Assembly: GCF_023611925.1 (NCBI RefSeq)
Contig: NZ_CP091456.1
Span: 868,001 to 932,000 of the forward strand
DNA from: Avibacterium sp. 20-132
Lineage (GTDB): Bacteria; Pseudomonadota; Gammaproteobacteria; Enterobacterales; Pasteurellaceae
Direction of reading: 5' to 3'
Length of the DNA stretch: 64,000 nucleotides
Each line of letters opens with the position of its first letter. Positions within the stretch are counted from its first letter, which is position 1. Made by a program: the position numbers and the translations under genes. Below the pieces are notes generated by a model. It made no database searches, had not been told where the DNA came from, and worked only from the letters and a program-made list of their open reading frames with translations. Shown here piece by piece: positions 56,011-64,000 of the stretch.

Positions 56011-56436
56011 ATGTATAAACACATTTTAGTTGCTGTTGATCTTTCTGAAGAAAGTGCATTCTTGGTGGAAAAAGCGGCAGGCGTTGCCAAACGCAATGAG
56101 GCGAAGTTATCCATTATCCACGTTGATGTAAACTTCTCTGATCTTTATACGGGGTTAATTGATGTGAATATGTCTTCAATGCAGGATCGTATTTCCACCG
56201 AAACCCATCAAGCCTTAGTTCAATTAGCGGAGCAATCTAGCTATCCTGTTTCAGAGAAACTAAGTGGTAGCGGTGATTTAGGGCAGGTTTTAGCGGATGC
56301 CATTGATAAATATGATGTGGATTTATTGGTGACAGGTCATCACCAAGATTTTTGGAGTAAATTGATGTCTTCCACTCGTCAAGTGATGAACACAATTAAT
56401 GTTGATATGTTAGTTGTTCCATTACGCGAAGAATAG
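56011..56436 (+). CDS. uspA: Universal stress protein A family
   Basis: Single-domain universal stress protein of 141 residues, UspA type. It starts [15 protein letters not shown] and ends with a short hydrophobic strand ([10 protein letters not shown]). The ATP-binding GxxG-9x-GS/T motif of the other subfamily is not fully formed ([17 protein letters not shown]), in line with the non-ATP-binding UspA group. A good ribosome site (AAGGAG) precedes the ATG. A long hairpin terminator follows. Confidence 0.93.
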   Translation: MYKHILVAVDLSEESAFLVEKAAGVAKRNEAKLSIIHVDVNFSDLYTGLIDVNMSSMQDRISTETHQALVQLAEQSSYPVSEKLSGSGDLGQVLADAIDKYDVDLLVTGHHQDFWSKLMSSTRQVMNTINVDMLVVPLREE

Positions 56437-56463
56437 CGATTTAGCTGATTTATTCTGATTTGT

Positions 56464-56520
56464 GATCTGTACTTTGGCGATGAAAAACATCATCGGAAAA
56501 AGTGCAGATCCTTTTTATTT
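56464..56520 (+). terminator. Terminator after uspA
   Basis: Long arms GATCTGTACTTT (56464-56475) and AAAAGTGCAGATC, with an inner CGATG/CATCG stem, then CTTTTTATTTT. One G-U pair is needed. Confidence 0.85.
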
Positions 56521-56613
56521 TGGGAATTGAAAAAAGTTTTTTCTAAATGTTAAAAATGTGCCAAAATAGCAAGATTCGTAACGAATTTAATGAAGATAAA
56601 ATAAGGCAATTTA

Positions 56614-59238
56614 ATGAAAACAACCGCAGAAATTAGAAAATCATTTCTTGATTTTTTTCATAGTAAAGGGCATCAAATTGTCCCAAGTAGTTCACTGGTT
56701 CCAGAAAATGATCCAACATTATTATTCACCAATGCAGGAATGAACCAATTTAAAGATGTATTTCTTGGTTTAGATAAACGCGCTTATACCCGTGCAACCA
56801 CCGCTCAACGTTGTGTGCGTGCAGGTGGAAAACATAATGATTTAGAAAATGTGGGTTATACCGCGCGCCATCATACGTTTTTTGAAATGTTAGGTAATTT
56901 CAGCTTTGGCGATTACTTCAAACAAGATGCGATCACTTTTGCTTGGGAATATTTAACTTCAAGCGCGTGGTTAGGCTTACCAAAAGAAAAACTTTGGGTA
57001 ACCGTATATGAAACCGATGATGAAGCCTATGATATTTGGCATAAACAAGTAGGCGTACCAGCAGAGCGTATTATTCGTATCGGCGATAACAAAGGCGCAC
57101 CTTATGCTTCGGATAACTTCTGGCAAATGGGTGATACAGGTCCTTGCGGTCCTTGTACAGAAATTTTCTACGATCACGGTGATCACATTTGGGGAGGTCC
57201 ACCGGGTTCACCAGAAGAAGATGGCGATCGCTATATTGAAATCTGGAATATCGTATTTATGCAGTTTAACCGCCAAGCAGATGGCACGATGGAAAAATTG
57301 CCAAAACCGTCAGTGGATACGGGAATGGGGTTAGAGCGTATTACGGCGGTATTACAACACGTTAATTCCAACTATGATATTGATATTTTCAAAGTATTGA
57401 TTGCAAAAGCGGCAGAATTAACGGGGGAGAAAGATTTAACTAATAAATCCTTACGTGTCATCGCCGATCACATTCGCTCTTGTGCTTATTTAATTGCAGA
57501 CGGCGTGTTGCCTTCTAATGAAGGGCGAGGCTATGTGTTACGCCGTATTATTCGCCGAGCAGTGCGCCACGGGCATTTACTTGGTGCGAAAGACGCCTTT
57601 TTCTACAAGCTTGTGCCAACTCTTGCAGAAGTAATGGCTGAAGCAGGTAAAGAGATTAAAGAAAATCAAGCACATATTGAAAAAATCTTACGCTTAGAAG
57701 AAGAACAATTTGCACGTACCTTAGAGCGTGGCTTAGCGTTATTAGATGAGGCGTTAAGCCAAGTGAAAGATAACGTGCTTTCTGGTGAAGTTGCCTTCAA
57801 ACTTTATGATACCTTTGGTTTCCCATTGGATCTTACCGCAGATGTGTGCCGTGAACGCAATATCGTGATTGATGAAGCGGGCTTTGAACGTGAAATGGAA
57901 GCACAACGCCAACGTGCGCAGTCGGCAAGTCAGTTTGGTATGGATTATAACAACGTTATCCGTGTGGACGGTTCAACGGCGTTTGAAGGTTATAGCGAAT
58001 CAGAAAGTCTCGCAAAAATCACCGCACTTTTCTGTGAGGGAAAATCTGTAGAACAAATTAGCGCAGGACAACGTGCGGTAGTCATTTTAGAAAATACGCC
58101 ATTTTATGCAGAATCTGGCGGTCAAGTCGGGGATAAGGGGCGTTTAGAAGGGCAAAATGTCTTATTTAACGTCACAGACACGCAAAAATATGGTCAAGTG
58201 TTTGGACATATTGGTGAATTAGCCGAAGGCACGTTAAGTGTTGGACAATCAGTAAATGCCGTGGTGGATGTAGCACGTCGTAAACAAATTTCCTTAAACC
58301 ACAGTGCCACTCACTTATTACACGCCGCATTACGCCAAGTGTTGGGTAACCACGTTGCACAAAAAGGCTCATTGGTGTCAGACAATTTATTACGCTTTGA
58401 TTTTGCACAACCTGAAGCCATTTCTAAAGCACAATTGTTTGAAGTGGAAAAATTAGTCAACCAACAAGTGCGTGCGAATCACCCTATTCAAACTGACATT
58501 ATGGACCTAGAGGCCGCGAAAGCAAAAGGTGCAATGGCATTATTTGGCGAAAAATACGCCGAACAAGTGCGTGTTTTGACAATGGGCGATTTTTCTATTG
58601 AACTTTGTGGCGGAATTCACGCCCAATATACAGGTGAAATTGGGTTATTCAAAATCATCACTGAAAGTGCAATTGCGGCAGGAATTCGCCGTATTGAAGC
58701 CGTAACGGGAGAAACTGCGATTGATTGGCTTCACCAACAGCTTGGTGTGTTAAATCAAAGTGCAGATTTATTGAAATCTGATGTTTCCTCACTGACGGAT
58801 AAAATTCACCAATTGCAAGATAAAGCGAAGAAAGCGGAAAAAGAATTGCAGCAATTAAAAGAAAAAGCGGCAATGCAAGCTGGATCGGATATTGCAAAAA
58901 GTGCGGTGAAAATTAATGGTGTTTCTGTGGTATTACAGCAACTCGATGGTATAGAAACAAAATCACTGCGTGTGATGGTTGATGATTTAAAAAATCAACT
59001 CGGTTCAGCCGTGATTGCCTTTGTTTCTGTCTTTGACGGTAAAGTCAATTTAGTTGTTGGTGTAACAGCGGATTTAACTGCAAAAGTAAAAGCGGGTGAG
59101 TTAGTTAATCTAATGGCACAACAAGTAGGCGGTAAAGGCGGCGGTCGTCCAGATATGGCAATGGCTGGTGGCTCACAGCCTGAAAATGCAGAGAAAGCCC
59201 TTGCTGTTTGTTCTGAATGGCTAAATTCTCACTTATAA
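56614..59238 (+). CDS. alaS: Alanyl-tRNA synthetase
   Basis: Class IIc synthetase of 874 residues. The catalytic domain has [17 protein letters not shown] (near 32-48) and [16 protein letters not shown] (near 67-82). The editing domain has the zinc-binding [11 protein letters not shown] and [13 protein letters not shown] motifs, and the C-Ala domain is rich in GG. E. coli AlaS also acts as a repressor of its own gene, which cannot be judged here. USS lie at 58021 and 58899. The order alaS-csrA is conserved in the family. Confidence 0.98.
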   Translation: MKTTAEIRKSFLDFFHSKGHQIVPSSSLVPENDPTLLFTNAGMNQFKDVFLGLDKRAYTRATTAQRCVRAGGKHNDLENVGYTARHHTFFEMLGNFSFGDYFKQDAITFAWEYLTSSAWLGLPKEKLWVTVYETDDEAYDIWHKQVGVPAERIIRIGDNKGAPYASDNFWQMGDTGPCGPCTEIFYDHGDHIWGGPPGSPEEDGDRYIEIWNIVFMQFNRQADGTMEKLPKPSVDTGMGLERITAVLQHVNSNYDIDIFKVLIAKAAELTGEKDLTNKSLRVIADHIRSCAYLIADGVLPSNEGRGYVLRRIIRRAVRHGHLLGAKDAFFYKLVPTLAEVMAEAGKEIKENQAHIEKILRLEEEQFARTLERGLALLDEALSQVKDNVLSGEVAFKLYDTFGFPLDLTADVCRERNIVIDEAGFEREMEAQRQRAQSASQFGMDYNNVIRVDGSTAFEGYSESESLAKITALFCEGKSVEQISAGQRAVVILENTPFYAESGGQVGDKGRLEGQNVLFNVTDTQKYGQVFGHIGELAEGTLSVGQSVNAVVDVARRKQISLNHSATHLLHAALRQVLGNHVAQKGSLVSDNLLRFDFAQPEAISKAQLFEVEKLVNQQVRANHPIQTDIMDLEAAKAKGAMALFGEKYAEQVRVLTMGDFSIELCGGIHAQYTGEIGLFKIITESAIAAGIRRIEAVTGETAIDWLHQQLGVLNQSADLLKSDVSSLTDKIHQLQDKAKKAEKELQQLKEKAAMQAGSDIAKSAVKINGVSVVLQQLDGIETKSLRVMVDDLKNQLGSAVIAFVSVFDGKVNLVVGVTADLTAKVKAGELVNLMAQQVGGKGGGRPDMAMAGGSQPENAEKALAVCSEWLNSHL

Positions 59239-59316
59239 AATAAAAATTTTGTGTCGTAGCTCACAACTTTGCATTTCAGTCATCACGTTGTGAGCGTAAG
59301 TACGGTAATATTTTGG

Positions 59317-59386
59317 GGAGATGTACCCTAGGATATAAGGGGTAAATGATCGATAGGGATGTCGAAGAAAGGAAATGAGGAGGTTG
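59317..59386 (+). promoter_or_regulatory. GGA-rich csrA leader, likely CsrA autoregulatory sites
   Basis: Five GGA triplets precede csrA: 59317, 59331, 59357, 59371 and 59379. The last is within the AGGAGG ribosome site. The one at 59331 lies in the loop of a small hairpin (CCCT/AGGG arms, 59326-59340), the preferred form of a CsrA site. E. coli CsrA blocks its own translation through similar sites. Confidence 0.6.
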
Positions 59387-59387
59387 T

Positions 59388-59570
59388 ATGCTAATCTTAA
59401 CCAGAAAAGTTGGCGAAAGCTTACTCATTGGTGATGAGATTTCTATTACGATATTAAGTGTTCGTGGTAATCAGATTAAAGTTGGTGTGAATGCACCAAA
59501 AGAAGTATCTGTCTATCGAGAAGAAATTTACCAACGTATTAGAGAAGCAAAAGATGAGCAATCATCTTAA
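59388..59570 (+). CDS. csrA: Carbon storage regulator CsrA
   Basis: Small RNA-binding dimer of 60 residues that controls translation of many mRNAs by binding GGA motifs. The family start [18 protein letters not shown] and the RNA-contact segment [12 protein letters not shown] (near 40-51, with the key Arg44) are intact. A strong AGGAGG lies 6 bases upstream. A hairpin GCTCACAAC/GTTGTGAGC (59259-59295) between alaS and csrA has no T tract, so it may only reduce read-through. Confidence 0.97.
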   Translation: MLILTRKVGESLLIGDEISITILSVRGNQIKVGVNAPKEVSVYREEIYQRIREAKDEQSS

Positions 59571-59592
59571 TTAGGAAAAGGAAGTGGATGTT

Positions 59593-60957
59593 ATGGGTAA
59601 ATTAACTTGTTTTAAAGCGTATGATATTCGTGGTCGTTTAGGCGATGAATTGAATGTGGATATTGTCTATCGCATTGGTCGAGCATTTGGACAGTTTTTA
59701 AAGCCTAAAACTATCGTTGTTGGTGGTGATGTGCGTTTAACCAGTAAAGAATTAAAAAGTGCCGTCACAAATGGCTTATTAGATTCTGGTGTGAACGTCA
59801 TTGATTTGGGTGAAACGGGAACTGAGGAAGTTTACTTCGCCACTTCTTTTCTTAAAGCCGATGGCGGAATTGAAGTTACCGCAAGCCATAATCCAATGGA
59901 TTATAACGGCTTAAAATTGGTGCGTGAGGGGTCGCGTCCAATTAGTGCGGATACTGGTCTTGCGGATATTCAGCGTTTAGCAGAGGAAAATCATTTTCCA
60001 CCTGTAGAAAAACGAGGAGAATATAAGCAACTTTCCGTGTTAGGTGATTACGTTGAGCATTTATTGTCTTATATCAATTTAGATAATTTAAAACCAATGA
60101 AATTGGTGATTAACTCAGGAAATGGCGCAGCAGGACACGTTATTGATGCGATTGAAGCGCAATTCCGAGCAAAACGTGTGCCAGTGGAATTTGTGAAAGT
60201 TCATAATAATCCAGACGGCACATTCCCAAATGGGATTCCAAACCCCATTTTGCACGAAAATCGTCAAGATACTATTGATGCGGTGCTTGCGCATAATGCA
60301 GATATGGGGATTGCTTTTGATGGCGACTTTGACCGTTGTTTCTTATTTGATGAAAAAGGCCATTTTATTGAAGGTTACTACATTGTTGGGTTGCTTGGTC
60401 AAGCTTTCTTACAAAAAAATAAAGGGGCGAAAATCATTTATGATCCACGCCTGATTTGGAATACCATCAAATTAGTGGAAGAAAATGGCGGTGAGGCAGT
60501 ATTATCTAAATCTGGCCATTCTTTCATTAAAGAAAAAATGCGTGCTGTTGATGCTATTTATGGTGGGGAAATGAGCGCGCATCACTATTTCCGTGATTTC
60601 TTCTATTGCGACAGTGGAATGATCCCTTGGTTACTCGTAATGGAATTAGTTTGTACCACAGGCAAGTCTCTTGGTGAATTAGTGAACGAAAGTATTAATA
60701 CTTTCCCATCACCGGGAGAAATTAATAGCAAACTGACGGATGCTAAGGCAGCGATTGATCGTGTACGGGCGGCCTATGAAAAAGACGCCATTTCGGTCAA
60801 TGAAATTGATGGCATTAGTATTGAATATCCTACTTGGCGTTTCAATTTGCGTACCTCAAACACGGAGCCAGTCGTACGCTTAAACCTTGAAACACGAGGT
60901 GATAAGCAATTAATGACAGAAAAAACCGAAGAAATTCTGGCGTTATTACGTCAATAA
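59593..60957 (+). CDS. manB: Phosphomannomutase / phosphoglucomutase
   Basis: Alpha-D-phosphohexomutase of 454 residues interconverting mannose-6- and mannose-1-phosphate, possibly also the glucose forms. The phosphoserine is Ser98 in [13 protein letters not shown], the Mg2+ loop is FDGDFDRC, the sugar loop GEMSAHHYF, and the phosphate loop [13 protein letters not shown] favour the ATG at 59593 ([14 protein letters not shown]), which aligns with E. coli CpsG; an ATG three codons upstream is the alternative. It lies between csrA and galU, and with galU supplies sugar nucleotides for surface glycans. The gap from the csrA stop is short, so co-transcription is possible. Confidence 0.9.
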   Translation: MGKLTCFKAYDIRGRLGDELNVDIVYRIGRAFGQFLKPKTIVVGGDVRLTSKELKSAVTNGLLDSGVNVIDLGETGTEEVYFATSFLKADGGIEVTASHNPMDYNGLKLVREGSRPISADTGLADIQRLAEENHFPPVEKRGEYKQLSVLGDYVEHLLSYINLDNLKPMKLVINSGNGAAGHVIDAIEAQFRAKRVPVEFVKVHNNPDGTFPNGIPNPILHENRQDTIDAVLAHNADMGIAFDGDFDRCFLFDEKGHFIEGYYIVGLLGQAFLQKNKGAKIIYDPRLIWNTIKLVEENGGEAVLSKSGHSFIKEKMRAVDAIYGGEMSAHHYFRDFFYCDSGMIPWLLVMELVCTTGKSLGELVNESINTFPSPGEINSKLTDAKAAIDRVRAAYEKDAISVNEIDGISIEYPTWRFNLRTSNTEPVVRLNLETRGDKQLMTEKTEEILALLRQ

Positions 60958-61002
60958 TATGTAAAAAAGCACCGCTCTTTGGTTTACGGTGTCGCATATC
61001 AA

Positions 61003-61022
61003 CGTGGCTATCTGAGATAGCC
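61003..61022 (+). terminator. Hairpin after phosphomannomutase
   Basis: GTGGCTATCT and AGATAGCCGC arms with a tiny loop, but no direct T tract. A USS with a long T run follows at 61055-61072. Termination is probable, not certain. Confidence 0.5.
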
Positions 61023-61096
61023 GCTTTGCTATTTTCACAACAACCCTATTATTAAAGTGCGGTTGTTTTTTTAGAAATTTTAGAAAAGGAAAACCA

Positions 61097-61984
61097 ATGA
61101 AAGTCATTATTCCTGTTGCAGGTCTTGGTACGCGAATGTTACCTGCGACAAAAGCCATCCCTAAAGAAATGCTGACGTTAGTGGATAAACCCTTGATCCA
61201 ATATGTAGTGAATGAGTGTGTCGCAGCGGGGATAAAAGAAATTGTCCTGGTTACCCACTCTTCTAAAAATGCGATTGAAAACCACTTTGACACCTCTTTT
61301 GAGCTGGAAACAATGCTGGAAAAACGGGTAAAACGCCAGTTATTAGAAGAAGTCCGTTCCATTTGCCCGAAAGATGTTACCATTATGCACGTTCGTCAAG
61401 GTAACGCCAAAGGGTTAGGACACGCCGTATTATGCGCACGTCCAGTGGTAGGGGACGCGCCTTTTGCGGTCGTGTTACCTGATGTGTTATTAAGTGATTT
61501 CAGTGCAGATCAACGCAAAGAAAATCTGGCGGCAATGATCAAACGTTTTAAAGAAACCAATGCGAGCCAAATTTTGGTTGAGCCAGTTTCTGAACAGGAT
61601 ATTAGTAGCTATGGTATCGTAGATTGCCAAGGTGTGCAGTTTAACCCGGGTGAAAGTGCAAAGATTAAACGAATCGTAGAAAAACCCGCGGTGGAAGATG
61701 CTCCTTCTAATCTAGCTGTGGTGGGACGTTATGTTTTCTCAGCGAGCATTTGGGATTTATTAGCTAAAACCCCTATTGGTGTGGGTGATGAAATTCAATT
61801 AACAGATGCTATTGATATGTTAATTGAAAAAGAAGAGGTTGAAGCCTTTCATCAGACTGGGGGGAATTTCGATTGTGGTGATAAATTAGGCTATATGCAA
61901 GCTTTTGTGGAATATGGCGTAAATCATCCTAAACTGGGCAGTGAATTTAGTGCTTATTTGAAGCAATTTGTTAAAACGCTTTGA
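61097..61984 (+). CDS. galU: UTP-glucose-1-phosphate uridylyltransferase
   Basis: Makes UDP-glucose for lipooligosaccharide and galactose metabolism. The 295 residues begin with the nucleotidyltransferase motif [24 protein letters not shown] (the catalytic G-G-T-R region is at residues 9-13). It also has [10 protein letters not shown] and the sugar site [12 protein letters not shown]. It is preceded by a GGAAAACC region and followed by a terminator (AAGGAATGA/TCATTCCTT, 62001-62028). Confidence 0.97.
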   Translation: MKVIIPVAGLGTRMLPATKAIPKEMLTLVDKPLIQYVVNECVAAGIKEIVLVTHSSKNAIENHFDTSFELETMLEKRVKRQLLEEVRSICPKDVTIMHVRQGNAKGLGHAVLCARPVVGDAPFAVVLPDVLLSDFSADQRKENLAAMIKRFKETNASQILVEPVSEQDISSYGIVDCQGVQFNPGESAKIKRIVEKPAVEDAPSNLAVVGRYVFSASIWDLLAKTPIGVGDEIQLTDAIDMLIEKEEVEAFHQTGGNFDCGDKLGYMQAFVEYGVNHPKLGSEFSAYLKQFVKTL

Positions 61985-62000
61985 TCGTTTTTATTCAGTA

Positions 62001-62036
62001 AAGGAATGAGGGTTAAACATCATTCCTTTTTTATTT
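62001..62036 (+). terminator. Terminator after galU
   Basis: AAGGAATGA pairs with TCATTCCTT, a 10-base loop, then TTTTTTATTTTTC. Confidence 0.88.
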
Positions 62037-62238
62037 TTCTTGTATATTTAAATTTTGTCAAAAATTTCCCCTTATTTTTAAGTGATTTTAATATTCTCCA
62101 CGCGAATTCCTGAGAAATCCCCTCTCCCGCTTGACAATAAAATCATAAAACTCTATAACTTTCCCATTTTCTAGTGGAAAATCATTTTGATTATTTATTA
62201 ATATAATATTAAATGCTGAGTTTTAAGAGGTTAATAAA

Positions 62239-63540
62239 ATGTTATCTGGAAAAGATGTTGCGATTTTGGGAATGATGATTTTTTCTCTCTTCTTAGGTGC
62301 TGGGAATATTATTTTTCCACCAATGGAAGGATATTATGCTGGAAGTCTGTGGTTTTGGGGGGCGTTAGGGTTTCTATTAACAGGCGTACTTATGCCTTTT
62401 ATTACCTTAATTGTCGTAACCTTAAAAGGCTGTGGGGAAGAACTTTCCCTCGATTTACCTAAGTGGGCTCAGGTGGCGTTCTGGACAATTTTATATTTAG
62501 TCATTGGCTCAACCTTTGCAATGCCGAGAGTCACAAATGTTGCTTATGAAATGGCGTGGCAGCCCTTGAATTTATTGTCTGGTGAGTATTCCCATATTAT
62601 TTTTGTGACGGTATTTAACTTAATCGGAATGAGTTTTATGCTAGGGCGCAGTACAATGATTTCTAGCATTGGGAAATTTATGGCGCCTGCATTACTGGTA
62701 CTATTAACCATTGTTGGGTTTGAAGTGGTGAATGCACCACTTTCAGATATTGTTGAACCAAGTCAGGCTTATAAAGATCATTCTGCGATTGCAACGGGGT
62801 TGATTGGTGGCTATCAAACAATGGACGTGCTTTCCGCAATGGCATTTGGCGGCATTGTCGCACGAGCATTAGCGGTGAAAGGGGTTTCAAATAAACGTGC
62901 GATTTTACGTTATACCCTGACGGCGGGCGCTGTCTCAGTGGTGTTATTGAGTTTACTTTACTTATGTCTCTTCTATTTAGGCGCGACGGGTGAACAAGTG
63001 GCTCAAACATCAACCAATGGTGGACAACTTTTTGCGCAATATGTGAATGCGTTATTTGGGCGTGAAGGATCTTGGATTATGAGTGCTATCGTACTGTTAG
63101 CTAACTTAACAACCCTTGTGGGCGTCACCAGTGCTTGTGCAGATTATTTTTCAAAATTCCATCCTCGTTTAAATTACACCTTCTTCGTGGTGTTATTTAC
63201 CATTTGTACCATTATTATTTCTGAAACAGGATTGAACACGTTATTACGCGTTACCATTCCAGCATTGTTATTAATTTATCCTATCGCCATTATGCTGGTT
63301 GTAATGCAGTTATTACGTCATAAGTTAGGCATTACTCGCACAGGGTACAACTTTATTATGGGGATTACTGCCTTATTTAGCGTAACCGATAGCCTAAAAA
63401 ATATGGAATTATTACCGCACTTTATTCAGAACCTATTAGCGCATATACCGCTCCATCAGGAAGGCCTAACGTGGTTATTGCCAACCTTAGCAATGATGAT
63501 GCTCTGCACGCTATTTAAAACAAAAAACGTTTCTGCCTAA
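62239..63540 (+). CDS. brnQ: Branched-chain amino acid transporter (LIV-II)
   Basis: Cation-coupled importer of leucine, isoleucine and valine, 433 residues with about 12 hydrophobic segments. The N terminus carries GMMIFSLFLGAGNIIFPPMEG (near 11-31), which is the BrnQ signature, and YQTMDVLSAMAFG occurs later. The gene stands alone. The 254-base upstream gap is AT-rich and otherwise empty. A short hairpin terminator AAGCCCTC/GAGGGCTT follows the stop. Confidence 0.94.
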   Translation: MLSGKDVAILGMMIFSLFLGAGNIIFPPMEGYYAGSLWFWGALGFLLTGVLMPFITLIVVTLKGCGEELSLDLPKWAQVAFWTILYLVIGSTFAMPRVTNVAYEMAWQPLNLLSGEYSHIIFVTVFNLIGMSFMLGRSTMISSIGKFMAPALLVLLTIVGFEVVNAPLSDIVEPSQAYKDHSAIATGLIGGYQTMDVLSAMAFGGIVARALAVKGVSNKRAILRYTLTAGAVSVVLLSLLYLCLFYLGATGEQVAQTSTNGGQLFAQYVNALFGREGSWIMSAIVLLANLTTLVGVTSACADYFSKFHPRLNYTFFVVLFTICTIIISETGLNTLLRVTIPALLLIYPIAIMLVVMQLLRHKLGITRTGYNFIMGITALFSVTDSLKNMELLPHFIQNLLAHIPLHQEGLTWLLPTLAMMMLCTLFKTKNVSA

Positions 63541-63544
63541 CATT

Positions 63545-63570
63545 AAGCCCTCCTTGTGAGGGCTTTATAT
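63545..63570 (+). terminator. Terminator after brnQ
   Basis: AAGCCCTC and GAGGGCTT arms around CTTGT, then TTATATT; the T run is weak. Confidence 0.7.
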
Positions 63571-63655
63571 TAAAGTGTGGTGCTTTTTTTATTATTTTGA
63601 TCTTTCATTATTCAGCGGTAAAATTCGCATACGGAAATTGAACGAGAAAAAAATG

Positions 63656-64000
63656 ATGCTAGATATTGTCTTATATGAGCCAGAAATTCCCCAAAATACA
63701 GGAAATATTATTCGCCTATGTGCGAACACGGGATTTCGTTTGCATTTAATTGAGCCACTTGGCTTTACTTGGGATGATAAACGTTTGCGCCGTTCTGGCT
63801 TGGATTATCATGAATTTGCCGAAATTAAAAAGCACAAAACCTTTGCGGATTTTCTTGCCACAGAACAGCCTAAACGCTTATTTGCAATGACAACCAAAGG
63901 GCGTTTAGCACATAGCCAAGTTTCGTTTCAAGCTGGGGATTATTTAATGTTTGGGCCAGAGACCCGTGGTATTCCAATGGCGATTTTAGATGAAATGCCA
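63656..64000 (+). CDS. trmL: tRNA (cytidine/uridine-34-2'-O)-methyltransferase (partial)
   Basis: SPOUT-family enzyme that methylates the wobble ribose of tRNA-Leu. 115 codons are in the window, starting [20 protein letters not shown]; the first ATG of the ATGATG pair (63653) is also possible. FGPETRGIP near residue 99 is the second SPOUT motif that forms the knot. The family length is about 155-160 residues, so the knot C terminus is lost at the window edge. Confidence 0.93.
   Translation, partial: MLDIVLYEPEIPQNTGNIIRLCANTGFRLHLIEPLGFTWDDKRLRRSGLDYHEFAEIKKHKTFADFLATEQPKRLFAMTTKGRLAHSQVSFQAGDYLMFGPETRGIPMAILDEMP

Overview
The window is chromosomal DNA from a member of the Pasteurellaceae (Gammaproteobacteria). 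The main evidence is the 9-mer AAGTGCGGT or its complement ACCGCACTT, which I find about 41 times by eye. Chance would predict fewer than one copy in 64 kb. This is the uptake signal sequence (USS) core of the Haemophilus influenzae / Aggregatibacter / Pasteurella multocida group. Codon use is AT-rich, and the gene families and order (atp-rsmG-mnmG-origin-mioC, alaS-csrA, recA/recX) agree. I cannot name the species from sequence alone.

Layout. 1-4200: gpt (partial), pepD, and a small operon of an OPA-family sugar-phosphate transporter with an inositol-monophosphatase-like phosphatase. 4348-11264: the complete F1Fo ATP synthase operon atpIBEFHAGDC on the minus strand, preceded by mnmG-rsmG. 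13937-14401: an AT-rich intergenic region full of GATC sites and DnaA boxes, lying between mnmG and mioC. I read it as the chromosomal replication origin oriC. 14402-18925: mioC, zapB, glpX, gyrB. 19073-24837: a TonB-dependent receptor and a two-gene ABC half-transporter pair behind a Fur-like box, probably an iron or haem acquisition operon. 24903-26321: a tri-haem (quinol) peroxidase with an FNR site in its promoter. 26572-27271: an XRE repressor divergent from a small membrane protein, with twin operators between them. 27522-29139: an NSS-family Na+-dependent amino acid transporter with an overlapping 31-residue MetS-like small subunit. 29479-32029: the overlapping maf-yrdD-tsaC-aroE operon. 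32184-37152: rmuC, a YqhA-family protein and mutS.

37325-45434 is the most distinctive part: carbamate kinase, a DUF2877 protein, an NCS1 permease, a free-standing allophanate-hydrolase C-terminal domain, a DUF1116 protein, FdrA, a biuret-hydrolase-like isochorismatase-fold amidase and a LysR regulator. It contains relatives of all parts of the Escherichia coli oxamate carbamoyltransferase system (FdrA/YlbE/YlbF plus the carbamate kinase YbcF), joined to an importer and an amidase. I infer a catabolic pathway that imports a small ureide or N-heterocycle, cleaves it, moves the carbamoyl group to phosphate and recovers ATP through carbamate kinase. The substrate is unknown.

45775-64000: recA (with a LexA box), two small unknown genes, recX, proS, a lipoprotein alpha-carbonic anhydrase, trmB, yggL, ilvC, a YebE-family protein, mazG, a universal stress protein, alaS, csrA (with a GGA-rich leader), phosphomannomutase, galU, brnQ and the start of trmL. 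I saw no rRNA, tRNA, CRISPR array, intact insertion sequence or prophage.
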